Origin: an uncultured Acetatifactor sp.
Lineage (GTDB): Bacteria > Bacillota > Clostridia > Lachnospirales > Lachnospiraceae
Assembly (NCBI GenBank): GCA_910580225.1
Contig: CAJTXE010000051.1
Coordinates: forward strand, 1 to 24,567
DNA length: 24,567 bases
Direction: 5' to 3'
Position 1 is the first letter of the stretch. Every line of letters starts with the position of its first letter. Position numbers and translations under genes: made by a program. Positions 14,710 through 21,691 of this stretch are shown here, piece after piece. A model generated the notes under the pieces. The model did not search any database. It was not told the origin of the DNA and worked only from the letters and a program-made list of their open reading frames with translations.

Positions 14710-14757
14710 TATAGCACTAAAATTCAAGCATAAAATATGGTTGAACGGAGGTGCGAT

Positions 14758-14964
14758 ATGAAGAATGACAATTTAGTGATAAAACCTAAGAAAGCAAAAG
14801 GGGAGGACGGATACAAAGTCTTCTCAATCAGAATCAGGGAAGAAATTGTGGCGCAGATTGATGATATTTCTTCCAGAACAGGACATAGTAGGAATGAACT
14901 GATTGGGACTTTTTTGGCATATGCTTTGGATAAGTGCGTGGTTGAAGAAGAAAAAGACGGGTGA
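14758..14964 (+). CDS. Ribbon-helix-helix (CopG-like) regulator
   Basis: The protein has 68 residues. The segment YKVFSIRIREEIVAQIDDIS, then RTGHSRNELIGTFLAYAL, is a typical ribbon-helix-helix. The ATG at 14758 follows CGGAGGT (14746-14752); an upstream in-frame start at 14737 lacks such a site. Proteins of this type control copy number, partitioning or toxin-antitoxin genes on mobile elements. It lies upstream of, but is separated by 225 bases from, the DinJ-YoeB pair. Confidence 0.7.
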   Translation: MKNDNLVIKPKKAKGEDGYKVFSIRIREEIVAQIDDISSRTGHSRNELIGTFLAYALDKCVVEEEKDG

Positions 14965-15023
14965 GAAAAGCACATAGTGTATAAAAGCTGTAAAGCGAAT
15001 ATATAAAATCATAAAGAAAACAC

Positions 15024-15051
15024 TTTACAAATATCCAAAACACGATATAAT
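15024..15051 (+). promoter_or_regulatory. Promoter of the toxin-antitoxin operon
   Basis: TTTACA (15024-15029) and TATAAT (15046-15051) are separated by 16 bases. The transcript would start near 15058 and have a leader of about 130 bases containing two hairpins before the antitoxin ATG. Confidence 0.6.
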
Positions 15052-15089
15052 ATAACCTATAAGAACTTGCATATTTCTTGCTTTGCCTG

Positions 15090-15155
15090 ATTACAGGGTT
15101 CGCGAAGCGGTTCCTGTAATATAACTTATCGGAAGCATGCATTTCGCTTCTGATA
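15090..15155 (+). promoter_or_regulatory. Two inverted repeats in the toxin-antitoxin leader
   Basis: ATTACAGG (15090-15097) pairs with CCTGTAAT (15113-15120), with an inner CGC-GAA-GCG stem. TATCGGAAGC (15127-15136) pairs with GCTTCTGATA (15146-15155) with one mismatch. Both lie between the promoter and the antitoxin start and are candidate operators for the antitoxin-toxin complex or RNA structures. Confidence 0.45.
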
Positions 15156-15189
15156 AAAGGCACATCTTGACGTAAAGGAGGTGTAACTT

Positions 15190-15456
15190 ATGGCACAGAC
15201 AAGCGTAAATTTCCGTATGGACGCAGAACTGAAAGAATCCGTAGAAGAAATCTGCCGGAAAATGGGAATGAACCTTACCACGGCAATCACCATTTTCTGC
15301 ACCAAAGTGGCGCAGGAAAGAAGAATCCCCTTTGAAATCACCGCAGACCCAGACCCCTTTTACAGCGAAAGCAATATTCGCTATCTGGAAAAGAAAATGG
15401 AGGACTACAAGGCAGGGCGGCTGAAACTGGCGGAACATGAACTGATTGAGGAATAG
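15190..15456 (+). CDS. RelB/DinJ-family antitoxin
   Basis: An 88-residue antitoxin. The N-terminal VNFRMDAELKESVEEICRKM with MNLTTAITIFCTKVAQERRIPFEI is the DinJ ribbon-helix-helix that binds DNA. The C-terminal helical tail (YLEKKMEDYKAGRLKLAEHE) is the toxin-wrapping part. The start follows AAAGGAGGTG. It sits six bases before the toxin start, the normal antitoxin-first order. The operon has its own promoter and two leader inverted repeats, consistent with autoregulation. Confidence 0.9.
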   Translation: MAQTSVNFRMDAELKESVEEICRKMGMNLTTAITIFCTKVAQERRIPFEITADPDPFYSESNIRYLEKKMEDYKAGRLKLAEHELIEE

Positions 15457-15462
15457 GGCGTT

Positions 15463-15729
15463 ATGCAGATAAAACGGATACAATGGGATTTTGACGCATG
15501 GGAAGACTACTGCCAGTGGCAACAGACCAACAAAGCTGTCCTGAAGCGTATCAACATGTTGATAAAGGATATGCGGCGAAGCCCCTTTGAGGGCATTGGC
15601 AAGCCGGAGCCGCTGAAAGACAATTTGAGCGGTTTTTGGAGCCGCCGTATCGATGATGAACACCGGATTGTCTATGCGGTTGAGCGAGAGACTGTAGTAA
15701 TTATCTCATGCAGGGGACATTACGATTAG
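15463..15729 (+). CDS. yoeB: Txe/YoeB-family mRNA interferase toxin
   Basis: This 88-residue RelE-superfamily toxin cleaves mRNA on the ribosome. Recognisable segments are WDFDAWEDYCQWQQTNKAVLKRI, GIGKPEPLKDNLSGFWSRRID and DEHRIVYAVE, ending in the YoeB-type IISCRGHYD with the C-terminal His-Tyr. Conserved Glu, Arg and His residues appear present, so it should be active. It lies directly behind a DinJ-type rather than YefM-type antitoxin. It probably stabilises the mobile element and is its last gene, about 150 bases before attR. Confidence 0.92.
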   Translation: MQIKRIQWDFDAWEDYCQWQQTNKAVLKRINMLIKDMRRSPFEGIGKPEPLKDNLSGFWSRRIDDEHRIVYAVERETVVIISCRGHYD

Positions 15730-15763
15730 AGGGTGGCAAACGATGTACAATATGCTAATATGT

Positions 15764-15781
15764 GAGTGCATTTTGAGTACA
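15764..15781 (+). repeat. Right arm-type repeat, likely integrase arm site
   Basis: GAGTGCA and GAGTACA are spaced 11 bases apart, about 100 bases inside attR. They match the left-end pair at 6783-6800 in 16 of 18 positions, with only the two variable purines exchanged. Confidence 0.5.
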
Positions 15782-15881
15782 AAAAATTTGAAAACGTGGA
15801 ATAATGGCGAATAAAAACAATAATAGCCAAAATACACATATGTAGAACATGGGAAATAAGGTAGATTAAATTCTTGTGAGA

Positions 15882-15893
15882 AGAGTTCGAGTA
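15882..15893 (+). other. attR: right attachment site
   Basis: An exact copy of the 12-base sequence at the end of guaA (6710-6721). It is followed by ACGG, so the uninterrupted gene would end GAG TTC GAG TAA. The 339-base gap from 15730 to 16068 holds this site, the right arm repeat and a terminator, with no gene. Confidence 0.8.
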
Positions 15894-15973
15894 ACGGATA
15901 TATCCCGAGGCACCCCCGAATAGCCAGTGAGGGCAATCTGGGATAGCCCCAGAAAGAGAATAGAGTAAGTTCA

Positions 15974-16018
15974 AATGACCTTGTAGAGAGGAAATATCCT
16001 TTCTATGAGGTCATTTTT
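15974..16018 (+). terminator. Strong hairpin terminator, probably the original guaA terminator
   Basis: AATGACCT (15974-15981) pairs with AGGTCATT (16008-16015). Inside it TAGAGAGGA pairs with TCCTTTCTA with one G-U pair, and a T-run follows. It lies 80 bases beyond attR, where the guaA terminator would have been before insertion. Confidence 0.75.
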
Positions 16019-16053
16019 CGTTATAGGGATGTAGAGAAAGCCTTGAAAACAGT

Positions 16054-16069
16054 CAATGTCATGACATTG
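16054..16069. promoter_or_regulatory. Perfect 16-bp palindrome, TetR-type operator candidate
   Basis: CAATGTCATGACATTG is fully self-complementary, as in operators of dimeric TetR regulators. A truncated TetR-like gene and its likely target gene follow after an unrelated fragment. TTGAAA at 16043-16048 could be a -35 box overlapping it. Confidence 0.5.
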
Positions 16070-16332
16070 TGTTAAAGCGCGGGTTCACGGAGCGGCAGGT
16101 CGAGGAAAACGGCTATAAGAGCACGCCGGTCTTCGGATTTAAGAGCCTTACCAAAAAGCTGCTGGCGGCGGGCTGTAACGTGGAGGGCGTTCCGGGGGCA
16201 AACCAGTATGCGAACCTGCCGCCGTTCTTACGGGAGATGAAGCAGGCGGGTACGCAGTCGGTCTATGAAGCCTATGACATGGATAAGCTGTTAAAAACTG
16301 CCTGCAGGGGCGATTATAATGAGAAGTGTTAA
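16069..16332 (+). pseudogene. Internally deleted DUF3854/Toprim-like mobile-element protein fragment
   Basis: The 87-residue frame begins like the DUF3854 region of ICE/plasmid primase-like proteins (LKRGFTERQVEENGYKSTPV, FGFKSLTKKLLAAGCNVEGV). It jumps at GVPGANQYAN directly to the Toprim-like end (FLREMKQAGTQSVYEAYDMDKLLK, then CRGDYNEKC). In full-length relatives these blocks are separated by roughly a hundred residues or more. Both the true N-terminus and the rest of the C-terminus are missing. It is a scar of an older integrative element, higher in GC than the TetR fragment after it. The deletion point is inferred from memory of the family. Confidence 0.6.
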
Positions 16333-16343
16333 ACACTGATATT

Positions 16344-16592
16344 ATGGATACAGAGTTAGCTTTAAGCTTTGCTGTTTATGAATATGCCGATCCGGGAAAT
16401 GAGGAATGCTCTTTCAACGTCAATGACAGGGCAAAAAAACGATGGATAAGCCTGTTGGAATATGGAATAGAAACGAAAGAGTTTGGGGAGGTTGATACGG
16501 ATCAGATTTCTGATATGATTTTCAAACTTTCTCATTGCATATCTTTTTCTTTGGAGTATGATTACATGCAGGAGGTGTTTATTTATGGCTGA
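16344..16592 (+). pseudogene. C-terminal part of a TetR-like regulator
   Basis: The 82-residue frame (ECSFNVNDRAKKRWISLLEY, GIETKEFGEVDTDQISDMIF) resembles the ligand-binding C-terminal domain of TetR/AcrR regulators; no helix-turn-helix is present. The N-terminal half appears lost at the junction with the preceding fragment around 16320-16340. Its stop overlaps the start of the alkyltransferase-like gene by eight bases, indicating an original coupled regulator-target pair. Confidence 0.5.
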
Positions 16593-17061
16593 TGAGAATA
16601 AGAAGGACTTTAATGCGATGCTGAACGATAGTAAGGATATGCCTAAGCTTCAAACCATTACGGATGAAAAAAGTATTGAGAAGTATGGTGGGGACAGAAT
16701 GTATTTTGCCCCGCCGATTGCGTATGACAAAGTAATGCGGCTTGTGCCATTTGGGAAGCTGCTTACAGTAGGGACAATAAGAGAATATTTTGCAAAGCAA
16801 AGCGGAGCTGATTTTACAGAACCGATTACAGCTGGAATATTTGTTTCAATTGCTGCATGGGCGAGTTATCAGCGGGCAGACAATAAAACGCCATTTTGGA
16901 GGACGCTGAAAGCAAATGGGGAGTTAAATGCAAAGTATCCGGGAGGTGTTGAAGAACAGAAGAAAATGCTCGAGAAAGAAGGACATACAATTATTCAGAA
17001 AGGCAGGAAGAATATCAGGTATTATGTGAAGAATTATGAAGACGCATTGTTTTCATTGTAA
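16585..17061 (+). CDS. Alkyltransferase-like (MGMT-fold) protein lacking the acceptor cysteine
   Basis: The protein has 158 residues. The segment VPFGKLLTVGTIREYFAKQS and the final TPFWRTLKANGELNAKYPGG, EEQKKMLEKEGH align with the DNA-binding domain of O6-alkylguanine-DNA alkyltransferases. The active-site PCHR is replaced by PFWR, so it cannot accept alkyl groups. Cysteine-less homologues (ATL proteins) bind O6-alkylguanine and recruit excision repair; a similar role here is inferred. The N-terminal 40 residues and the KGRKNIRYYVKNYEDALFSL tail fit the Firmicute subfamily. The ATG at 16585 has GGAGGT (16571-16576) upstream and overlaps the truncated TetR gene. Confidence 0.75.
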   Translation: MADENKKDFNAMLNDSKDMPKLQTITDEKSIEKYGGDRMYFAPPIAYDKVMRLVPFGKLLTVGTIREYFAKQSGADFTEPITAGIFVSIAAWASYQRADNKTPFWRTLKANGELNAKYPGGVEEQKKMLEKEGHTIIQKGRKNIRYYVKNYEDALFSL

Positions 17062-17082
17062 GTGAATTGAGCAGGAGGAAAA

Positions 17083-17209
17083 ATGTATAACGAAAAGCTT
17101 TCGTGCAGGAAATTCCATCAGAGAAACACGTTGCAGTACTTGAGCAGAGACATAAGTGGTTAGATAAAGCAGGATTTGTTATTATTTTTTATTATCTTCT
17201 TGTCTTGTG
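17083..17209 (+). pseudogene. Possible short frameshifted gene remnant
   Basis: AGGAGGAAAA precedes an ATG at 17083 that gives MYNEKLSCRKF and soon stops. In a neighbouring frame QEIPSEKHVAVLEQRHKWLD continues to a TGA at 17207-17209, suggesting a decayed gene start. I cannot name the family. The remainder of the 17062-17366 gap is AT-rich and holds the operator-like palindrome before the ROK gene. Confidence 0.25.
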
Positions 17210-17346
17210 AGTGACGGGTTACGGATTTTTGGTGGGAAAGTAATTTAAAAGAGATTTCTTTCTATTGATGAATTAACTGGGTAAACGTAAAGGATGTATA
17301 ACATAAAGTTGCATTTTTGCCGAAGGGATGGTATACTTAAAAAAAT

Positions 17347-17359
17347 ACTTTAATAAAGT
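17347..17359. promoter_or_regulatory. Palindrome before the ROK gene, candidate operator
   Basis: ACTTTA-A-TAAAGT is a perfect 13-bp palindrome 13 bases before the ROK start. The 11-base word TTTAATAAAGT recurs at 18676-18686 downstream of the dehydrogenase promoter. Confidence 0.45.
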
Positions 17360-17372
17360 GTAGACGGTGGAT

Positions 17373-18500
17373 ATGGATAAGAAGAAAATAACCAATATGG
17401 AAGTAAAGAAGAAAAACAGGAATGAGGTTTTTCGCTATATCTGTAAACAGGGAACAGTATCAAACCCCGATATCTCATATAACATGAAGATCAGCCTGCC
17501 TACGGCAACACAGATTACAAAGGAGCTGCTGGCGGAAGGGCTATTGGAGGAAAAAGGGGAATTGCAGTCAACCGGCGGGAGAAGAGCGAAAGCTCTGTCG
17601 GCAGTAGTTGGGGCCAGGCTGGCGGTGGGGCTGGATATTACCAAAAACCATATCGCATTGGTGCTTACCAATATTGTGGGGGAAATCCTGAAATATGAGC
17701 GCATCCATCAGCCGTATGTTTCCGGAGAGGCTTATTATCGGGAAGTAAGTGAAAGGCTGGAGCATTTTCTGGATGAAAATGATGTTGACAGGCGTAAGGT
17801 CTTAGGGGTGGGAATCTCTTTTCCGGGAATCATAAATCTGGATAAGCGGGAGATCACCTATTCTCATATATTAGGCATAGAGGCTGTGCCTCTTGATTCC
17901 GTAAGCGCCTTTTTTTCCTATCCCTGCTTCTTTCTTAATGATGCAAATGCAGGGGCATATGCGGAGGGGTTCCATGGAGACGAGGCGGAGCGCTTTTTCT
18001 ATCTTTCATTAAGCAATACGGTGGGCGGGGCCATTTTCGGCGGAAACGAACTGGTGCAGGGAAATCATTTCCGATGCGGTGAAGTGGGGCATATGACAGT
18101 CGTTATAGACGGGGAAAGGTGCTATTGCGGGAAAAGGGGATGCCTGGACGCCTATTGTGCCGCATGGCGTTTATCCGATGCGGCGGCTGGAAAACTGGAA
18201 CAGTTTTTCAGCATGTTGGATCAGGGCGATGCAGAGGCGGCCAAGATATGGGATTCTTATACGGATTATCTTGCCATTGCAGTAAACAATATTTACATGG
18301 TTCTGGACTGTGACATTGTTTTGGGAGGCTATGTGGGAAGCTGCATGGGTACGCATCTTCAGGAAATATGGGATAAGGTCGCCGGGAGGAATACATTCGG
18401 GGAAAAAGATTCCTTTGTGAAAGCCTGCAATTATAAGGTAGCGGCGGCAGCATTGGGGGCGGCTCTGAAAGTGATAGAGACGTTTGTCAGCCAGATATAA
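17373..18500 (+). CDS. ROK-family transcriptional regulator
   Basis: This is a 375-residue regulator of the NagC/XylR type. The N-terminal winged helix (about residues 10-65, EVFRYICKQGTVSNPDISYN, LPTATQITKELLAEGLLEEK) binds DNA. It is followed by the sugar-kinase-like ROK domain with LGVGISFPGIINL, NDANAGAYAEGFHG, and the zinc/ROK signature GEVGHM, CYCGKRGCLDAYCA. It probably represses the downstream polyol or sugar genes until an inducing sugar binds. A GTG two codons earlier (17367) is possible; neither start has a strong ribosome binding site. An AT-rich palindrome lies immediately upstream. The 379-base gap after it contains the dehydrogenase promoter. Confidence 0.88.
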   Translation: MDKKKITNMEVKKKNRNEVFRYICKQGTVSNPDISYNMKISLPTATQITKELLAEGLLEEKGELQSTGGRRAKALSAVVGARLAVGLDITKNHIALVLTNIVGEILKYERIHQPYVSGEAYYREVSERLEHFLDENDVDRRKVLGVGISFPGIINLDKREITYSHILGIEAVPLDSVSAFFSYPCFFLNDANAGAYAEGFHGDEAERFFYLSLSNTVGGAIFGGNELVQGNHFRCGEVGHMTVVIDGERCYCGKRGCLDAYCAAWRLSDAAAGKLEQFFSMLDQGDAEAAKIWDSYTDYLAIAVNNIYMVLDCDIVLGGYVGSCMGTHLQEIWDKVAGRNTFGEKDSFVKACNYKVAAAALGAALKVIETFVSQI

Positions 18501-18627
18501 AGCGGAAATGGTACAGGGTCAAAAAGAGGTCTCAGAAATGGGGCTTCTTTTTTGTGGGTATTTTAGACGAAAAGAGATACTGCATTTTAGCGAAAGTGAC
18601 GAAAGTGGGGGATTTGCCGAAAATATC

Positions 18628-18656
18628 TTGACAGAATAAGTTCTTGGGATTAGAAT
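18628..18656 (+). promoter_or_regulatory. Promoter of the polyol dehydrogenase operon
   Basis: TTGACA (18628-18633) and TAGAAT (18651-18656) are 17 bases apart. Directly after it lie ATAATTAAACTA twice (18664-18675, 18688-18699) and TTTAATAAAGT (18676-18686), ideally placed for repression by the ROK protein. The leader is about 215 bases long and shows no other gene. Confidence 0.65.
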
Positions 18657-18663
18657 AAGATAC

Positions 18664-18699
18664 ATAATTAAACTATTTAATAAAGTAATAATTAAACTA
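18664..18699. promoter_or_regulatory. Candidate ROK operator with direct repeats
   Basis: Two copies of ATAATTAAACTA, 24 bases apart, flank the word TTTAATAAAGT that is shared with the region before the ROK gene. The segment begins about eight bases after the -10 box, so a bound protein would block transcription. Confidence 0.45.
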
Positions 18700-18879
18700 A
18701 TATATAAAAAGAAAAACGCGAGAGTAATAGAACAATGAAGCAGTATGTGAACCACTGTCTTTCGATTGTGGCTGCGGCGCAGATGACGAAGAGAAAAGGA
18801 AAGGGAAAAAGATTTCCGCATGAGATGAATCGATGCAGTGGAGTATCAATAGAAAAACAGAAAGATGGAGGAAGTAATC

Positions 18880-19929
18880 ATGGAAGGAAAAATGAAAGTA
18901 GCGGTAATGTTGGGGATCGGCAAGATGGGATTTGAGGAAAGGGATATCCCGAAAGCAAAAGACAATGAGGTGCTTGTCAGGCTGGAGTATGTAGGAATCT
19001 GCGGCAGCGACCTGCATTATTATGAGACAGGGGCCATCGGTGACTATGTGGTAAAGCCGCCCTTTGTGCTTGGCCATGAGCCGGGCGGAACCGTGGTGGA
19101 AGTGGGGAAGGATGTGAAGCACCTGAAAGTCGGTGACAGGGTTGCGTTGGAGCCGGGCAAGACCTGCGGTCACTGTGAATTCTGCAGAACAGGGAATTAC
19201 AACCTTTGCCCGGATGTGGTCTTTTTCGCAACGCCTCCGGTGGACGGGGTATTTCAGGAATATGTGGCTCACGAAGCGGATCTTTGCTTTAAGCTGCCGG
19301 ATCATGTAAGCACCATGGAGGGCGCATTGATCGAGCCTCTGGCAGTGGGATTCCATGCAGCCATGCAGGGAGGCGCAAGGGCAGGACAGACAGCGGTTGT
19401 CATGGGGGCAGGCTGTATCGGCCTGGTGACAATGATGGCGCTAAAGGCAATGGGCGTTTCTAAGGTGTATGTGGTGGATATCATGGAAAAACGCCTTCAG
19501 AAAGCGTTGGAATTGGGAGCAGACGGCGTCATTAACGGAGCTCAGGCAGACGCAGTGGAAGAGGTAAGGAAACTGACGGACGGAAAAGGCTGCGACCTGG
19601 CAGTGGAGACCGCAGGCACACAGATAACCACAGTGCAGACCATCCATATGACCAGGAAAGGCGCGACAATCGTGCTGGTAGGTTACAGCAAGAGCGGGGA
19701 AATGACGCTGCCCATGAGCCTTGCGCTGGATAAGGAACTGACGTTCAAGACAGTGTTCCGTTACCGCCATATCTATCCCATGGCGATAGAGGCGGTTGCG
19801 GCAGGCAAGGTAAACCTGAAAGGTATCGTGACGGATGTTTTCGGGCTTGGCGAGGTGCAGAAGGCCATGGACTACAGTGTGAGCAATAAAGCTGATATCG
19901 TAAAAGCAGTGATACGCATTGCCGAGTAG
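18880..19929 (+). CDS. Zinc-dependent polyol (sorbitol/xylitol-type) dehydrogenase
   Basis: This 349-residue medium-chain dehydrogenase oxidises a sugar alcohol to a ketose with NAD. Catalytic zinc ligands are in VGICGSDLHYYETG and LGHEPGG. Structural zinc cysteines are in CGHCEFCRTGNYNLC. The Rossmann motif is VMGAGCIGLVTM, with an acidic residue (VVDIMEKR) favouring NAD over NADP. FRYRHIYPMAIEAVAAGKV is typical of the sorbitol/xylitol dehydrogenase group. The ATG at 18880 has GGAGG (18867-18871) upstream. It is the first gene after the ROK-controlled promoter, and a GPH symporter follows. The exact polyol cannot be decided from sequence. Confidence 0.88.
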   Translation: MEGKMKVAVMLGIGKMGFEERDIPKAKDNEVLVRLEYVGICGSDLHYYETGAIGDYVVKPPFVLGHEPGGTVVEVGKDVKHLKVGDRVALEPGKTCGHCEFCRTGNYNLCPDVVFFATPPVDGVFQEYVAHEADLCFKLPDHVSTMEGALIEPLAVGFHAAMQGGARAGQTAVVMGAGCIGLVTMMALKAMGVSKVYVVDIMEKRLQKALELGADGVINGAQADAVEEVRKLTDGKGCDLAVETAGTQITTVQTIHMTRKGATIVLVGYSKSGEMTLPMSLALDKELTFKTVFRYRHIYPMAIEAVAAGKVNLKGIVTDVFGLGEVQKAMDYSVSNKADIVKAVIRIAE

Positions 19930-19979
19930 ACAGAGCGCAATAGGCAAAACCCCCGGAAACTGCACACAGGATTGTTCCC

Positions 19980-20314
19980 GGGGGATTCTTACAAATGATC
20001 TGGAAGCAACTATCGCTTTCTATGAACCCCTTGGATTTCAGATTGCGTTCCAGACAGTGGATGAGGCGGCAGGGGAAAGGGCGGCGTCCTTACGGCTGGG
20101 GGGATGCTTACGGAAGAATCACAAAAGGGGCTGCGCGGAGAGCGGCGTCCTTACAGCTGGAGGATGCTGCGGTTGAGACATGCGAAAATGGGCAGGCAGC
20201 GCGAATGGGGCGCCGGCCTATGCTGGGAAGAAGGCAGCGGATATGGAGGAAGTGTTCAGGAGGGCAAAAGAAAAAGGGGTTTGCCGGTATTTATAGCAGG
20301 AGAGGTGGATTGTA
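19980..20314 (+). pseudogene. Decayed VOC/glyoxalase-like gene with internal duplication
   Basis: In one frame TNDLEATIAFYEPLGFQIAF, then QTVDEAAGERAASLRLG, matches the start of VOC-superfamily proteins. The same final strand recurs in another frame (AASLQLEDAAVETCENGQAA) because a 27-base stretch is repeated (20081 and 20142, 61 bases apart). Later pieces (KKAADMEEVFRRAKEKG, LPVFIAGE) lie in different frames. At least two frameshifts are needed, so the gene is dead. Its AGGAGAGGTGG end now serves as the ribosome binding site of the symporter. Confidence 0.5.
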
Positions 20315-21691
20315 ATGGAGCAGAAGAATACGGATGTAAAAGTGCCATTGATCAGCAAGATTGCCTATGGCATGGGGGATGTGGGATGTAATTTCAGTTG
20401 GATGTTTGTGGGGAACTTCCTGATGATATTCTATACGGACGTTTTCGGGATAGGGATGAGCGCAGTGGCAGGATTGATGCTGTTTTCGAGATTCTGGGAT
20501 GCGATCAATGATCCTGTGATCGGGGGTCTGAGCGACAAGACCAATACCAGGTGGGGGAGATACCGCCCGTGGCTTTTGATCGCAGCGCCGCTGACAGCTC
20601 TGGTATTGATGCTGACCTTCTGGGCGCATCCGGACTGGTCGTCTACTGCAAAAATCCTATATATGGCTGTGACTTACTGCATTCTGGTATTGGGCTATAC
20701 CTGCGTCAATATCCCTTACGGAACTCTGTGCGGCGCAATGACGCAGAATATAGAAGAACGGGCGAAAATCAACACGTTCCGTTCTGTCAGCGCCATGGTG
20801 GCCATCGGCATTATCAATATTATAACAGTTCCTCTGATCGCAGCGCTTGGAAAGGGGAATGACAAGAGAGGATATCTTCTGATTGCGGTGATATACGGGT
20901 GTATCTTTGCAGCATGCCATATTTTCTGTTTTGCAAAGACAAAGGAAGTTGTGGAAGTGCCGGAGAAACAAAAAACGCCCCTGAAAGTACAGTTGTCCGC
21001 TGTTGCGAAAAACAGGCCGTATCTGATTGCGGTGGCAGGGCAGTTCCTGTTCGGGGTGACGCTTTATGGGAGAAATGCGGATGCGCTCTACTATTTTACA
21101 TATGTGGAGGGGAATCAGGCATTATTCAGCACCTACTCCCTTTTTATCATCATCCCGTCCATCATCGGCGCTGCCTGCTTCCCGGTGGTGTTCCGGCTGA
21201 CAAATAATAAAGGGCGTTCTGCTTCTCTCTTTGCGCTGTTTACCGGGATCAGCATGTTTTGTATGTACTTTTTCACGGTTGGGAGCTCACCTGTTCCCTT
21301 TTACCTGTTTTCCTGTCTGGCACAGTTTTTCTTTTCCGGGTTTAACACGGCAATCTACGCCATTGTACCGGACTGCGTGGAGTATGGGGAGTGGAAAACA
21401 GGGCTCCGCAATGACGGTTTCCAGTATGCGTTTATTTCATTGGGGAATAAGATCGGAATGGCCATCGGGACCTCTGTGCTGGCAGGTGTTTTGGGAGGCT
21501 TCGGATATGTGGCGAACCAGCAGCAGAATCCGGCAGTGCTGGCTGTGATCAAGCATTCCTTTACCACGGTTCCCGGCGTGCTGTGGATCATAACAGCGGC
21601 AGTTTTATTTTTCTACCGCCTGAATAAGAAAGCCTATAACAAGATCGTGCAGGAGATTCAGGAGAGAAAGGAGAGTGGAAAACATGTATGA
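20315..21691 (+). CDS. GPH-family glycoside/pentoside/hexuronide:cation symporter
   Basis: This 458-residue membrane protein has about twelve hydrophobic segments. The family signature is visible: KIAYGMGDVGCNFSW at the start, then RFWDAINDPVIGGLSDKTNT and RWGRYRPWLL in the first loop, PYGTLCGAMTQNIEERAKIN in the middle, and DCVEYGEWKTGLRNDGFQYA in the last third. It imports a sugar, polyol or glycoside with protons or sodium. The start ATG follows AGGAGAGGTGG. Its end overlaps the next frame by eight bases. It is probably co-transcribed with the dehydrogenase and controlled by the ROK protein. Confidence 0.9.
   Translation: MEQKNTDVKVPLISKIAYGMGDVGCNFSWMFVGNFLMIFYTDVFGIGMSAVAGLMLFSRFWDAINDPVIGGLSDKTNTRWGRYRPWLLIAAPLTALVLMLTFWAHPDWSSTAKILYMAVTYCILVLGYTCVNIPYGTLCGAMTQNIEERAKINTFRSVSAMVAIGIINIITVPLIAALGKGNDKRGYLLIAVIYGCIFAACHIFCFAKTKEVVEVPEKQKTPLKVQLSAVAKNRPYLIAVAGQFLFGVTLYGRNADALYYFTYVEGNQALFSTYSLFIIIPSIIGAACFPVVFRLTNNKGRSASLFALFTGISMFCMYFFTVGSSPVPFYLFSCLAQFFFSGFNTAIYAIVPDCVEYGEWKTGLRNDGFQYAFISLGNKIGMAIGTSVLAGVLGGFGYVANQQQNPAVLAVIKHSFTTVPGVLWIITAAVLFFYRLNKKAYNKIVQEIQERKESGKHV

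Larger units (their letters stand above)
6710..15893 (+). mobile_element. Integrative mobilizable element of about 9.2 kb in guaA
   Basis: The element is bounded by 12-bp direct repeats at guaA. It contains an excisionase-like protein, a tyrosine integrase, arm-type repeats near both ends, a RepA-like ATPase, two ribbon-helix-helix mobilization proteins, an oriT-like structured region, regulators, a toxin-antitoxin pair and cargo. It has no type IV secretion genes and no visible relaxase, so it would depend on a helper element or be impaired in transfer. The cargo operon next to the left end is distinctly AT-rich compared with the flanking chromosome. Confidence 0.8.

Noticed and set aside
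15091..15663. Minus-strand open frame across the toxin-antitoxin pair
   Set aside because: It is antisense to both strongly recognised TA genes and has no start signal.
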